A DNA stretch of 64,000 bases from Polynucleobacter sp. AP-Sving-400A-A2 (GTDB lineage: Bacteria > Pseudomonadota > Gammaproteobacteria > Burkholderiales > Burkholderiaceae), in NCBI RefSeq assembly GCF_018688155.1, contig NZ_CP061312.1, positions 1,798,001 through 1,862,000 on the forward strand, in the 5' to 3' direction. The notes beneath the pieces are model-generated. The model saw only the letters and a program-made list of their open reading frames with translations, did not search any database and was not told where the DNA came from. This document shows, piece by piece, positions 55,184 through 64,000 of this stretch (position 1 is the first letter of the stretch; every line of letters starts with the position of its first letter). The position numbers and the translations under genes are program-made.

Positions 55184-55285
55184 AAAAAAAACCCAGGAAC
55201 TAGTCCTGGGTTGGAATCCACCTATGTCTAAGTGGAGGAGACACTGGGCGGTAAATCAATCTCTTATATAAGACTGACTACCAAT
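55184..55285 (-). ncRNA. Predicted small RNA with anti-Shine-Dalgarno motif
   Basis: A complete small-RNA gene can be read on the minus strand of the 417-base gap between rplM and the OsmC gene. A strong promoter (TTGCGT-17-TACAAT) is followed by about 100 transcribed bases and an intrinsic terminator: AACCCAGGA/TCCTGGGTT (55190-55212) plus a run of eight U (55184-55191). In the middle, TCCACTTA/TAGGTGGA pair over 8 bp with a four-base GACA loop (55217-55236). The motif CTCCTCC (55234-55240), complementary to the Shine-Dalgarno sequence, lies at the base of this hairpin. No reading frame of note is present. It could repress mRNAs at their ribosome sites. I recall toxic small RNAs described in betaproteobacteria, but cannot confirm homology. 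Confidence 0.7.
55190..55212 (-). terminator. Intrinsic terminator of the predicted small RNA
   Basis: This is a 9-bp perfect stem AACCCAGGA/TCCTGGGTT with a five-base loop, followed on the minus strand by eight T (55184-55191). Its direction shows that something is transcribed leftward through this gap, yet no leftward protein gene lies before it. Confidence 0.9.
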
Positions 55286-55291
55286 GTGGTT

Positions 55292-55320
55292 ATTGTATCG
55301 AGAAATATGGTGCAACGCAA
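55292..55320 (-). promoter_or_regulatory. Sigma-70 promoter of the predicted small RNA
   Basis: TTGCGT (55315-55320) and TACAAT (55292-55297) on the minus strand are separated by 17 bases. Transcription would start near 55285. Confidence 0.7.
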
Positions 55321-55325
55321 GAATA

Positions 55326-55339
55326 TTGACCAAAATCAA
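55326..55339. promoter_or_regulatory. FNR/Anr-like box
   Basis: TTGAC-CAAA-ATCAA matches the TTGAT-N4-ATCAA consensus at 9 of 10 positions. Its centre is about 47 bases before the predicted small-RNA start, close to but not exactly at the usual activating position, and about 110 bases before the OsmC start. Confidence 0.35.
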
Positions 55340-55442
55340 TTTTCTGATGCTTTAAAGTAAAAATTGCTGAGCAGCTAAGCCCCATTATTATTGTTAAACT
55401 ATTGATAATATTGATTAATTTATTAAATTAGGGATCACTAAC

Positions 55443-55868
55443 ATGGAATGTCAAGTAAGTTGGTTGGGTAATAGCGGCATGGCGTTTTCGGCAAAAACAG
55501 GCAGTGGTCACCAAGTCACTATGGATGGTCCGCCTGAAGCTGGAGGCAAAAATAGCGCCCCAAGGCCTATGGAGCTAATTTTGGCGGGGACTGGGGGCTG
55601 TTCTGCCTTTGATGTGGTTGCAATCCTACAAAAGGCTCGCCAAGAGGTTAGCGCCTGCGATGTCCAACTAAAAGCCGAGCGGGCGGAGACTGAGCCCAAA
55701 GTATTTACCAAAATTAACCTGCATTTCACAGTCAAAGGCAAAAACCTCGATTTATCCAAGGTTGAGCGTGCAGTGAAGTTGTCCCACGAAAAGTATTGCT
55801 CCGCGACAACCATGCTCGCCAAAACGGCAGAAATTACTTACTCCATCAACGTTATGAATGACGAATAA
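55443..55868 (+). CDS. OsmC-family peroxiredoxin-like protein (YhfA-like)
   Basis: This 141-residue protein has the OsmC fold with two redox cysteines in GTGGCSAFDVVAIL and EKYCSATTMLAKT. OsmC proteins reduce organic hydroperoxides; the YhfA branch, which this resembles in length, is less well defined. It is the only rightward gene here, and its 3' end faces rnpB 15 bases away. AGGGATC before the ATG is a modest ribosome site. Confidence 0.9.
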   Translation: MECQVSWLGNSGMAFSAKTGSGHQVTMDGPPEAGGKNSAPRPMELILAGTGGCSAFDVVAILQKARQEVSACDVQLKAERAETEPKVFTKINLHFTVKGKNLDLSKVERAVKLSHEKYCSATTMLAKTAEITYSINVMNDE

Positions 55869-55882
55869 GTCTTGAGAAAGTG

Positions 55883-56187
55883 CAGAGTCAATCGATAAGC
55901 CGGATTCTGTCGCCTAGATTTGCATCTAGGGGCAATCATTCCTCTAGGCCGGCAGTTACCTGACGGCTCAAGCTCCCTACCCGCAGACTCAGCGGGACGC
56001 CTCATCGCCTGCTTACTTGGGATTGCTCCAGGTGGAGGTTACCGCGTTTCACCGTAACTAAATACGCTCGTCTCTGTGGCCCTATTCCTCACGTCACCGT
56101 GGATGGCCGTTAGCCATCACCCTTCCCTATGGAGTCCGGACTTTCCTCCCCCTCAATAAAGAGGCGGCGATTGCCCAATTGACTCTG
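55883..56187 (-). ncRNA. rnpB: RNase P RNA (bacterial type A)
   Basis: The minus strand contains the universal RNase P RNA core: GGAAAGTCCGGACTCCATAG near 56125-56150, GGGTGATGGCTAACGGCC, the P-loop regions with GCGGTAACCTCC, and ATAAGCCGGATT near the 3' end. The P1 helix closes the molecule by pairing CAGAGTCAAT (5' end, 56178-56187) with ATTGACTCTG (3' end, 55883-55892), which sets the ends to within a few bases. It is the ribozyme that matures tRNA 5' ends. Length, about 305 bases, is a little shorter than in E. coli. Confidence 0.95.
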
Positions 56188-56252
56188 CGCCTGCAGTCTA
56201 ACGCAGTCGCAGAAATTTATCCTAAAAATGAATAGAGAAAGTCTTAACTGAC

Positions 56253-57311
56253 TTAAGCCAAGGTCCAAGCGATAGTTTCACCTGCACGCAGCGGAACAAT
56301 CGTGTCACCACCCAAAGGAAGCTCTGCAGGAATATTTTGCGCCTGCTTTACCAAAGTGACTTTCTTGGTATTGCGTGGCAATAAATAAAAATCTGGGCCA
56401 AAGAAACTAGCGAAGCCTTCCAGTTTGTCCAACTTGCGAACACTCTCAAATGCCTCAGCATATAAACCTAAGGCATTGAAAGCACTGTAACAACCAGCAC
56501 AACCGCAAGCAGATTCTTTAGCGCCCTTGGCGTGGGGCGCACTATCAGTGCCCAAGAAAAATCTAGGGCTGCCACTCGTTGCGGCCTCTAATAGGGCGAC
56601 GCGATGTTCTTCACGCTTGAGTACTGGCAAGCAATAGTTATGCGGACGAATGCCGCCAGAAAAAATCGCATTACGATTCATTAATAAATGTTGTGGAGTA
56701 ATCGTAGCGGCTATATTGTTTTTTCCAGCAGTATGCGCATCACGTACATAGTGCGCAGCTTGTTTAGTAGTAATGTGCTCAAACACAATCTTGAGCTCAG
56801 GAAAATCTTGACGTAAAGGTTGGAGTACTTGATCAATAAACACCGCCTCACGATCAAATATATCAATGTGAGCACTAGTCACTTCACCATGCACTAACAA
56901 GGGCACACCGACAGCCTGCATTGCTTCAAGTGTGGCATAACAACGCTTGATATCACTCACACCTGCATCACTGTTAGTTGTCGCTCCTGCAGGGTAAAGT
57001 TTAAATCCAACAATGCCAGCATTCTTTGCTTTACGCACTTCATCCGCAGCAGTGTTATCCGTGAGATACAAGGTCATTAATGGTGTAAAGCTAGTGACAC
57101 CCAAAGATTGAAGATTCGCCTCAATCCGACCACGATACGCATTTGCCAAATCAACCGTAGTCACTGGCGGCTTCAAATTTGGCATGATGATGGCACGCGC
57201 AAATTGGCGCGCAGTATCGACCAATACATCTCGCATTACTTCACGATCACGAATATGCAAATGCCAGTCATCTGGCTGAATCAGTTGAATTTGAGTTGGG
57301 CTATTGGACAT
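56253..57311 (-). CDS. pyrC: Dihydroorotase
   Basis: This 352-residue type II dihydroorotase has the metal-binding DDWHLHIRD, the carbamylated-lysine region [25 protein letters not shown] and the catalytic aspartate in LGTDSAPH. It closes carbamoyl aspartate to dihydroorotate in pyrimidine synthesis. It starts 2 bases after the stop of the glycerate kinase gene, so the two are cotranscribed. Confidence 0.97.
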   Translation of the reverse strand: MSNSPTQIQLIQPDDWHLHIRDREVMRDVLVDTARQFARAIIMPNLKPPVTTVDLANAYRGRIEANLQSLGVTSFTPLMTLYLTDNTAADEVRKAKNAGIVGFKLYPAGATTNSDAGVSDIKRCYATLEAMQAVGVPLLVHGEVTSAHIDIFDREAVFIDQVLQPLRQDFPELKIVFEHITTKQAAHYVRDAHTAGKNNIAATITPQHLLMNRNAIFSGGIRPHNYCLPVLKREEHRVALLEAATSGSPRFFLGTDSAPHAKGAKESACGCAGCYSAFNALGLYAEAFESVRKLDKLEGFASFFGPDFYLLPRNTKKVTLVKQAQNIPAELPLGGDTIVPLRAGETIAWTLA

Positions 57312-57313
57312 AA

Positions 57314-58636
57314 TTATTTATCAAGCAAGATGATGCGAAAATCGTTCACGTTTGTGAGTGTAGGGCCAGTTTCCACTAAAGCATCTAGTTGCGCAAAAAA
57401 ACCATAACAATCGTGCTGATCCAGATACTGCGAAGGAATCAAGTCTTGCTTAATGGCAAGCTGGCGGATCTCAGGGGTAAACCACGCACCGGCATTCTTT
57501 TCACTACCATCGATACCATCAGTATCTGCAGCCAGAGCGGAAACATGAGGAAGATCAGTTGATGCTGCAAAGAATGAAAGTAGATACTCACTGCAGCGAC
57601 CACCACGGCCTTTAATTCCACTAGGAATAGTTACCGTGCACTCGCCACCCGAGATGAGGGCGATTGGTCCTTTGGTCTTAGTCGATAAATGATGGCGGGC
57701 TAAGGCAGCTTGCTCTATACCTACTTCTTGAGCTTCCCCGGTAATAGTGTCACCCAAAATAATGGGCTCATACCCTTGTGTGCGGACGTAGTCTGCCGCA
57801 GCCTCAAGACTCTTATAGGCCGTAGCAATCACATGATTACTGACCGCAGTATTTTGTAGATCTACTTCTTTTAAGGTCTCTGGAACTTCACCTGCAACAC
57901 CACGCCGCAAATGAGATAAAACAGATTCTGGAATAGAGTCAGAGCTTAAGTGGTGTTTAGCCAAAATATCCAGAGCATCTTGGTAAGTCGAATAATCTGG
58001 CGCACAAGGTCCACTTGCAATATCTGCAGGGGCATCTCCAGTGACATCTGAAATCAGCAATGCTTCAACTCGAGCGCCACGTGCGATAGCCAGCCTTGCT
58101 AAATTACCACCCAGAATCGCTGACAAATGTTTGCGAACGACATTCATCTCTTCAATTGGCGCACCGGAGCGTAATAGCGCTTCGGTAGTCTTGCGCATAT
58201 CTTCGATAGTGATGCCGGCTTGGGGCAAAGTAAGCAAGCTTGAACCGCCGCCGGAAATTAAGGCAATCAAAATGTCACCAGCTTGTAATTCACTAACTAA
58301 GCGATAGATTTCTTTAGCGCCGTCCATGCCAGCTTGATCAGGCACTGGATGACCCGCTTCAATTATTTGGATATGGCCAGTAGGAGAGTTGTGTCCATAG
58401 CGGGTCAATACCACCCCCTCAATAATTGCATTAGGCCAATGACACTGAGCATACGACTCTAGAGCTGTTGCCATTGATGCACTGGCTTTACCAGCGCCGA
58501 CCACCAAACATCTACCCTTGGACTCCAAGCCTTGAGGAAAGATCTTGCCAAGGTATTCAGGAACGATTTTGTTTGGGTCGGCAACCGCTAAAGCAGCGGC
58601 AAAGGCATTTTTGAGAATAGTTTCTTGCTGGCTCAT
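57314..58636 (-). CDS. Glycerate 2-kinase (MOFRL family)
   Basis: This 440-residue protein has the N-terminal DUF4147 domain ([36 protein letters not shown]) and the C-terminal MOFRL domain ([40 protein letters not shown]). It phosphorylates glycerate, probably to 2-phosphoglycerate, in glyoxylate or tartrate metabolism; older annotations call it hydroxypyruvate reductase TtuD. It lies between an ABC exporter and pyrC on the same strand with 9- and 2-base gaps. Confidence 0.93.
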   Translation of the reverse strand: MSQQETILKNAFAAALAVADPNKIVPEYLGKIFPQGLESKGRCLVVGAGKASASMATALESYAQCHWPNAIIEGVVLTRYGHNSPTGHIQIIEAGHPVPDQAGMDGAKEIYRLVSELQAGDILIALISGGGSSLLTLPQAGITIEDMRKTTEALLRSGAPIEEMNVVRKHLSAILGGNLARLAIARGARVEALLISDVTGDAPADIASGPCAPDYSTYQDALDILAKHHLSSDSIPESVLSHLRRGVAGEVPETLKEVDLQNTAVSNHVIATAYKSLEAAADYVRTQGYEPIILGDTITGEAQEVGIEQAALARHHLSTKTKGPIALISGGECTVTIPSGIKGRGGRCSEYLLSFFAASTDLPHVSALAADTDGIDGSEKNAGAWFTPEIRQLAIKQDLIPSQYLDQHDCYGFFAQLDALVETGPTLTNVNDFRIILLDK

Positions 58637-58645
58637 AGAGATATT

Positions 58646-60469
58646 CTAATCAAGAACGATGCGCTCTTGCATTTGCCACATTTCAGCATATCGGCCACTA
58701 GCAACCAATAGCTCTGCATGCGTTCCACGTTCCACTATCTGGCCATGCTCCATGACCAAAATTTGATCCGCATGAATAATGGTGGACAGCCTATGGGCAA
58801 TAATCAAGGTCGTACGGTTTTTAGCCAAGCCAAGCAGCTCTTCCTGAAAAGCCCGCTCTGTTTTAGAGTCCAGCGCCGATGTTGCTTCATCAAAAATTAA
58901 CATTGCCGGCTTTTTGAGTAGAGTCCTTGCAATCGCAACACGCTGCTTCTCACCACCAGATAATTTCAGACCACGCTCGCCTACTTGGGTGTCGTAGCCA
59001 TCTGGGAGATGTTTGATGAAACGATCAATCTGCGCCGCCCTAGCAGCCTCATGAACTTCTTCAATCGAAGCATTAGGATTGCCATAAGCAATGTTGTAGC
59101 CAATGGTGTCATTAAACAAGACAGTATCTTGAGGAACAATGCCAATTGCCTTACGTAAACTCAATTGAGTGACATCCACAATATTTTGATCATCAATCAG
59201 AATCTTGCCGGACTGAACATCATAAAAACGAAACAGTAAGCGAGCTAAGGTACTCTTGCCGGCGCCACTCTGCCCGACCACTGCAGTAATTGTTCCCGCG
59301 GGGATGTTAAAGCTAACATCCTTCAGAATTTCACGCTTGGCATCGTAATGAAATGAGACATTCTCAAAACGAACATCTGGGCCACGGCTTTGATTACTGA
59401 TACGCAAAGACTGGGCATTGGGTGCATCCGCAATCTCCTTCTCCGTATTCAGAAGTGAAAACATACGATCCATGTCAGTCAGCGCCTGCTTAATCTCACG
59501 ATAGATCACGCCTAGGAAATTTAGCGGGATATACAACTGAATCATCAAGGTATTAACTAATACCAAATCACCCAAGGTCATAGATCCATCAATCACACCC
59601 TGAGTTGCTCGCCACAAAATGAGGACTAATCCAACGGCAATAATTACTTGCTGCCCAAGATTGAGTACGGCTAAAGATTTTTGAGACTTCACTGCAGCCG
59701 TCTGGTAGCGGATCAGATTTTGATCGTAACGACTAGCCTCAAAGGCTTCATTACCAAAGTACTTCACCGTCTCAAAATTCAATAAGGAATCAATTGCCTT
59801 CTGATTGGCCTTGGAATCCATGTCATTCATGGTGCGGCGGAAATGCGTCCGCCATTCTGTTACCACAACCGTAAAGGCAATATAAAGCACCAATGCAATC
59901 AAGGTAATAATGGCAAACCACATATCGTATGCGTAAGCCAAGTAACCAAGTACTAAGCAAAACTCAATCAGGGTTGGCAGGATGCTATATAGGGAATAGG
60001 AAATGAGCGACTGAATACCGCGAGTCCCACGCTCAATATCTCGACTAACTCCACCGGTTTGACGTGCCAAATGGAAGCTCAGCGCTAGAGAATGTAGATG
60101 CTCAAAAACTTGTAGCGCTACTTTACGAACCGCATTTTGAGTAACGCGAGCAAAGAGGGATTCGCGCAGCTCGGTAAATAAAGAAGCAGACACCCTCAAG
60201 AAGCCGTAAGCCAAGATCAATCCGGCCGGTAAAACTAATAAAGCTTGAGGAGAGCCTGCTTTGATATTAAGCTCATCAATCAATTCCTTCATCAAAATCG
60301 GAATGCCAAGATTGGTGACCTTGGCAGCAACCAAACAAGTCAGGGCAATCGCAACCCTAAACTTGTATTCCAATAGATAGGGAAGTAAGTCACGAATAAC
60401 CTTCCAGTCGCTACCCTGTGATGGCTTTGAATCTGCTGCTGAATGATGATGCCCTGATGAATGTCTCAT
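58646..60469 (-). CDS. Atm1-type ABC exporter (fused permease and ATPase)
   Basis: This half-transporter of about 607 residues has a His-rich N-terminus (HSSGHHHS), six membrane helices with the Atm1-like start VIRDLLPYLLEYKFRVA, and an ATPase domain with Walker A GQSGAGKSTLARLLFR, signature LSGGEKQRVAIARTLL and Walker B MLIFDEATSALD. Atm1-type exporters move glutathione derivatives and protect against heavy metals. The His-rich tip could bind metal. The start is ATG 60469, with a GTG one codon before. Confidence 0.93.
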   Translation of the reverse strand: MRHSSGHHHSAADSKPSQGSDWKVIRDLLPYLLEYKFRVAIALTCLVAAKVTNLGIPILMKELIDELNIKAGSPQALLVLPAGLILAYGFLRVSASLFTELRESLFARVTQNAVRKVALQVFEHLHSLALSFHLARQTGGVSRDIERGTRGIQSLISYSLYSILPTLIEFCLVLGYLAYAYDMWFAIITLIALVLYIAFTVVVTEWRTHFRRTMNDMDSKANQKAIDSLLNFETVKYFGNEAFEASRYDQNLIRYQTAAVKSQKSLAVLNLGQQVIIAVGLVLILWRATQGVIDGSMTLGDLVLVNTLMIQLYIPLNFLGVIYREIKQALTDMDRMFSLLNTEKEIADAPNAQSLRISNQSRGPDVRFENVSFHYDAKREILKDVSFNIPAGTITAVVGQSGAGKSTLARLLFRFYDVQSGKILIDDQNIVDVTQLSLRKAIGIVPQDTVLFNDTIGYNIAYGNPNASIEEVHEAARAAQIDRFIKHLPDGYDTQVGERGLKLSGGEKQRVAIARTLLKKPAMLIFDEATSALDSKTERAFQEELLGLAKNRTTLIIAHRLSTIIHADQILVMEHGQIVERGTHAELLVASGRYAEMWQMQERIVLD

Positions 60470-60478
60470 CACGCTATC

Positions 60479-60937
60479 TTAGTCAGTTACGCTTTGATGC
60501 GCAGAAAACAACTTGAGAATTGCTTCGCCATTACTGGGAGAGAAGCATTTTTTTGCAGCTTCCGTAAAAGGCAGCCACTGATAAGCCACGTGCTCCCTTG
60601 GCGCCAATCTGACTGAGATCTCATTGGGAACCAGTAATGAGAACCAGTGCTCAGCATTTCTGGTTACTCTAGAGGCGTAACGGTGACGCCACTGCGGATA
60701 AATTTCGTACTCAATCTGATGATGCATATCCCGCAAAGAACCCGCTGGAAGAGACTGAACATCAATTCCGGTCTCTTCAAGGACTTCGCGTGCAGCGGCA
60801 GCACTAAGATCCTCATCGAGGAAATCAAGACTACCCGTAACGGATTGCCAAAAATGGGCTTTATCGGCTCGCTCGATTAGCAAGACCTCCCCATTCAATT
60901 TGCAAATAACAACTAAAACCGAAATGGGGATTTTCAA
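60479..60937 (-). CDS. nudB: Dihydroneopterin triphosphate diphosphatase (Nudix)
   Basis: This 152-residue Nudix hydrolase begins with ISVLVVICKLNGEVLLIERAD and FWQSVTGSLD, and the Nudix box is present (AAAREVLEETGID) with Asp in the place of the first Glu. It removes pyrophosphate from dihydroneopterin triphosphate in folate synthesis. It begins at TTG; an in-frame stop three codons upstream and the lack of a near ATG fix this. The gene follows aspS, the usual neighbour. Confidence 0.92.
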   Translation of the reverse strand: MKIPISVLVVICKLNGEVLLIERADKAHFWQSVTGSLDFLDEDLSAAAAREVLEETGIDVQSLPAGSLRDMHHQIEYEIYPQWRHRYASRVTRNAEHWFSLLVPNEISVRLAPREHVAYQWLPFTEAAKKCFSPSNGEAILKLFSAHQSVTD

Positions 60938-60959
60938 GGTGATCTAGATACTGTCTTAC

Positions 60960-62759
60960 TTAAGCAGCGGGGGCAGCTTGGCGCAAACGAATATGTAGCT
61001 CTTTTAACTGACGCTCGTCAACTGGGCTAGGAGCCTGAGTAAGTAAGCACTGTGCACGCTGTGTTTTCGGGAAGGCGATGACATCACGGATAGATTCAGC
61101 ACCGGTCATCATCGTGACGATACGATCCAAACCAAATGCAATACCACCGTGTGGAGGCGCGCCGTACTGCAAGGCATCCAATAAGAATCCAAACTTCGCC
61201 TGAGCCTCTTCGGCACCAATCTTCAAGGCGCGGAATACCTGACTTTGCACTACTTCTTGATGGATACGGACGGATCCACCACCAATCTCGCTACCGTTCA
61301 GAACCATGTCATAGGCCTTAGCTAAGCACTTTCCAGGACTCGATTCGAGATATTGCATATGCTCATCTTTGGGGCTAGTAAATGGATGGTGACATGCGAC
61401 CCAACGGGCATTGTCTTCATCATATTCAAACATGGGGAAATCAACTACCCATAACGGCTTCCAACCTTCGGTAGATAGTCCATGTTCTTTACCCCAAGCA
61501 GAGTGACCAATCTTCAGACGCAAACCACCAATAGCATCATTCACTACTTTTTCTCTATCAGCACCGAAGAAAATAATATCGCCATCTTTAGCACCAGTAC
61601 GTTTCAGGATGCCTTCGATAGCAGCATCATGCAAATTCTTGACGATGGGTGATTGCAAACCGTTACGGCCTTCTGCAAGCGAGTTCACCTTGATCCATGC
61701 CAAACCTTTGGCGCCATAGATCGCTACAAATTGTGTGTAATCATCAATTTCACTACGGCTTATCTCAGCACCGCCAGGTACGCATAAACCAACTACGCGT
61801 CCACCCTCTTGGTTTGCTGCACCAGAAAATACTTTGAAATCGACATCTTTCATCAAATCAGTCAATTCAGTAAATTCAAAATTCACACGCAGATCTGGCT
61901 TGTCCGAACCAAAGCGCGCCATACCTTCTGAGTAAGGCATGGTTGGAAATGGGTTTGGCAACTCTACGTTCATGGTGATTTTGAAAATATGACGAATCAT
62001 GTTTTCAAATAACTCACGGATTTCTAGCTCATCCAAGAAAGCGGTTTCACAATCGATCTGAGTAAATTCAGGCTGACGATCAGCACGCAAATCTTCATCA
62101 CGGAAGCACTTGGTAATTTGGTAGTAACGATCAAAACCAGCCACCATCAGCAATTGTTTAAACAGCTGAGGAGATTGTGGCAAAGCAAAGAACTGTCCGT
62201 CATGCACACGAGAAGGCACCAAATAGTCGCGAGCACCTTCAGGGGTGCTCTTCGTTAACATCGGTGTCTCGATGTCGATGAAACCTGCAGCATCGAGATA
62301 GCGACGGCATTCCATAGCCACGTTGTAACGTAAACGTAAGTTCTTTTGCATTTGCGGACGACGCAAATCCAAAACACGATGAGTTAAGCGAGTGGTCTCA
62401 GATAAATTCTCATCTTCTAATTGGAATGGGGGAGTAATAGATGCGTTCAAAATGACTAGGCTATGGCAAAGCACTTCAATCTTGCCGCTAACTAAATCAT
62501 TATTCTCGGTACCAGCAGGACGCGCACGTACAAAACCTTTAACCTGAATACAAAATTCATTACGAACCTGCTCGGCTAGTACAAACATCTCAGGGCGATC
62601 TGGATCGCAAACAACTTGCACAAAACCTTGATGATCACGTAGATCAATAAAGATCACACCACCGTGGTCACGACGACGATTAACCCAACCAGAGAGGGTA
62701 ATCTCTTGACCAATGAGTGATTCAGTTACCTGACCGCAGGTATGGCTTCGCATCGACAT
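60960..62759 (-). CDS. aspS: Aspartyl-tRNA synthetase
   Basis: This 599-residue bacterial-type class II synthetase has an N-terminal OB-fold anticodon-binding domain ([21 protein letters not shown]), motif 2 [16 protein letters not shown], the bacterial GAD insertion (about 290-420) and motif 3 [11 protein letters not shown]. It charges tRNA-Asp; whether it also charges tRNA-Asn cannot be judged here. AGGAA lies 6 bases before the ATG. Confidence 0.98.
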   Translation of the reverse strand: MSMRSHTCGQVTESLIGQEITLSGWVNRRRDHGGVIFIDLRDHQGFVQVVCDPDRPEMFVLAEQVRNEFCIQVKGFVRARPAGTENNDLVSGKIEVLCHSLVILNASITPPFQLEDENLSETTRLTHRVLDLRRPQMQKNLRLRYNVAMECRRYLDAAGFIDIETPMLTKSTPEGARDYLVPSRVHDGQFFALPQSPQLFKQLLMVAGFDRYYQITKCFRDEDLRADRQPEFTQIDCETAFLDELEIRELFENMIRHIFKITMNVELPNPFPTMPYSEGMARFGSDKPDLRVNFEFTELTDLMKDVDFKVFSGAANQEGGRVVGLCVPGGAEISRSEIDDYTQFVAIYGAKGLAWIKVNSLAEGRNGLQSPIVKNLHDAAIEGILKRTGAKDGDIIFFGADREKVVNDAIGGLRLKIGHSAWGKEHGLSTEGWKPLWVVDFPMFEYDEDNARWVACHHPFTSPKDEHMQYLESSPGKCLAKAYDMVLNGSEIGGGSVRIHQEVVQSQVFRALKIGAEEAQAKFGFLLDALQYGAPPHGGIAFGLDRIVTMMTGAESIRDVIAFPKTQRAQCLLTQAPSPVDERQLKELHIRLRQAAPAA

Positions 62760-62775
62760 AACAATTTCCTATAAA

Positions 62776-63429
62776 TCAAAGATGAGGGTTTGACTGAGTA
62801 GCAGTCAAACCAGTTGAACTGGTGGGGGGAACAGATCCCATTGAAACAATATGTTTGAGCGCCTCTTCAACACTCATCTCTAATTCAATGGTGTGTGCAC
62901 GTGGGACGATCATAAAAAATCCAGAGGTTGGGTTTGGAGTAGTTGGCAGGAAAACATTCACGTAGTCCTCACCCAACTTAGCCGCAACTTCTTTTGCTGG
63001 CATACCAGTCTGAAATGCAATCGCCCAAGAGTCTGCATGGGGATAGCGAATTAATAATGCCTTGCTAAACGCCTGGCCGCTTCCAGAAAATAAAGTGGAA
63101 GATACTTGTTGAACACTAGAGTAAATCGATCGCACAATCGGAATGCGATTCACCAAGCGATCCCATACCTTCATCCACCACTGCCCCGCAAAATTAATTG
63201 CAAGTAATCCAGTGATCATGATGACTGAAACAACAATCAGAATGCCCACACCTGGTAATTCACGGAAATGTTGCAAATCACCGGAAAACTGATTGGGGAA
63301 CACGGTAATAATGGCATGCATTACAGAACCAAAAACACCGTCGAGCAGGCCCAATCCCCATCCAATCACCCAAATAGTGATTGACATCGGTGCCCACACT
63401 AGAATGCCTGCGATAAAGTATTTTTTCAT
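62776..63429 (-). CDS. DUF502 family membrane protein
   Basis: This 217-residue protein has two N-terminal membrane helices (AGILVWAPMSITIWVIGWGL and GILIVVSVIMITGLLAINFA) and a soluble C-terminal part with FLPTTPNPTSGFFMIVP and MSVEEALKHIVSMG, all typical of DUF502. The function is unknown. It starts 64 bases after ubiB and is followed by aspS. A small FmdB-type zinc-ribbon gene often found before DUF502 is missing here. Confidence 0.93.
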   Translation of the reverse strand: MKKYFIAGILVWAPMSITIWVIGWGLGLLDGVFGSVMHAIITVFPNQFSGDLQHFRELPGVGILIVVSVIMITGLLAINFAGQWWMKVWDRLVNRIPIVRSIYSSVQQVSSTLFSGSGQAFSKALLIRYPHADSWAIAFQTGMPAKEVAAKLGEDYVNVFLPTTPNPTSGFFMIVPRAHTIELEMSVEEALKHIVSMGSVPPTSSTGLTATQSNPHL

Positions 63430-63493
63430 TTGCCCACGCTTACGCTTTGCCTAACCTGGCATTTTAGCGGTTTAAGCGGCAATCGGCGACAGT

Positions 63494-64000
63494 CTAGTGA
63501 AGACCAAGGCCGATTATCAGAATCCCAGCCAAAAAGCCGCCTGCGAACAGCAAGGCACCCACCAAAAGGCGATGAGTCCGTCTTTCCTGAATTAAAAGGC
63601 CTTTTAAGACCTCTAATTCAGCATTTTGCTCTCTTTGCGGACCGCGCCCCTGCGCCAAACTCTCCGCAATCAGGCGGGGCAAGGTTGGTAGTATTTTTGC
63701 CCAAGAGGGCGCTTCACTCTTAAGCCCCTCAACCAATCCACGCCAACCCAATTGCCTGCTGATCCATTTTTCCAGGATCGGCTTTGCAGTCTGCCAAAGA
63801 TCAAGATCGGGGTCTAATTCACGCGCTAAACCTTCCACATTGAGTAATGTCTTTGATAGTAGGGAAAGTTGCGGCTGCACTTCGACTTTAAAACGACGGG
63901 ATGTTTGGAACAAACGCACCAGAACAATGCCTAAAGAAATATCTTTTAAAGGTCGATCAAAGTAAGGCTCACAAACCGAGCGTACTGCACCTTCTAACTC
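63494..64000 (-). CDS. ubiB: Ubiquinone biosynthesis protein UbiB, C-terminal part (5' end beyond window)
   Basis: The minus frame is open to the right edge of the window and reads [14 protein letters not shown], then [43 protein letters not shown], which match the C-terminal third of UbiB, an atypical kinase-like ATPase needed for coenzyme Q synthesis. Two closing hydrophobic segments ([20 protein letters not shown]) are the membrane anchor seen in UbiB. The kinase motifs lie outside the window. Confidence 0.95.
   Translation of the reverse strand, partial: ELEGAVRSVCEPYFDRPLKDISLGIVLVRLFQTSRRFKVEVQPQLSLLSKTLLNVEGLARELDPDLDLWQTAKPILEKWISRQLGWRGLVEGLKSEAPSWAKILPTLPRLIAESLAQGRGPQREQNAELEVLKGLLIQERRTHRLLVGALLFAGGFLAGILIIGLGLH

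Noticed and set aside
55262-55273. Rightward promoter at TCTTATATAAGA
   Set aside because: The palindrome contains TATATA but no acceptable -35 hexamer lies 16-18 bases upstream, and it falls within the predicted leftward RNA.
63430-63723. 97-codon open frame on the + strand
   Set aside because: It overlaps the C-terminal coding part of ubiB on the opposite strand, which has clear similarity to UbiB.

Overview
The window looks like the chromosome of a betaproteobacterium of the Burkholderiaceae, most like Polynucleobacter. This is inferred from gene content, gene order and moderate base composition, not from a database search. Supporting clusters are dusB-fis-purH-ruvCAB, lptD-surA-pdxA-rsmA diverging from amgK-murU, rplM-rpsI near argC, erpA, anmK and tyrS, and nudB-aspS-DUF502-ubiB.

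Bases 1 to about 8035 are different. They are visibly richer in A+T, carry mostly unrecognised small genes, and end at the 3' end of a tRNA-Met(CAT) gene with a 468-residue tyrosine integrase beside it. I read this as the tRNA-proximal end of an integrated mobile element whose other end lies left of the window. Besides the integrase it holds a second, single-domain tyrosine recombinase, a possible HUH-type replication protein, a DUF6641-like protein, a PhaR-like regulator, a zinc-ribbon protein, a secreted protein with three 20-residue repeats, and a three-gene unit that begins with a HicA-like fold. Two long palindromes sit next to the small recombinase and the Rep-like gene.

From 8.1 to 25.3 kb lie metabolic and transport genes. 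They include a Tat-exported FAH-family protein, a MOSC protein, an MHS-family permease, a TRAP 2-oxoacid-type transporter with a gamma-glutamyltransferase-like gene, a maleylacetoacetate isomerase-like GST, an AEC carrier, a gamma carbonic anhydrase, Amt, two small envelope proteins, HtpG, a rhodanese and a Na+/H+ antiporter.

From 25.4 to 34.1 kb an apparent long + strand run reads miaB-ybeY-ybeX-lnt-glyQ-glyS-gmhB-plsC. phoH, usually found between miaB and ybeY, is missing. From 34.1 to 44.2 kb the outer-membrane biogenesis cluster rsmA-pdxA-surA-lptD faces the divergent amgK-murU-pepP-ubiH set. dusB-fis-purH-ruvC-ruvA-ruvB follows to 49.5 kb.

From 50 to 64 kb are tyrS, anmK, erpA, argC, rpsI and rplM, an intergenic region that appears to encode an undocumented small RNA of about 100 nt with an anti-Shine-Dalgarno motif, an OsmC-family gene, rnpB, pyrC, a glycerate kinase, an Atm1-type ABC exporter, nudB, aspS, DUF502 and the 3' part of ubiB. 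No CRISPR array, insertion sequence or rRNA gene was seen.
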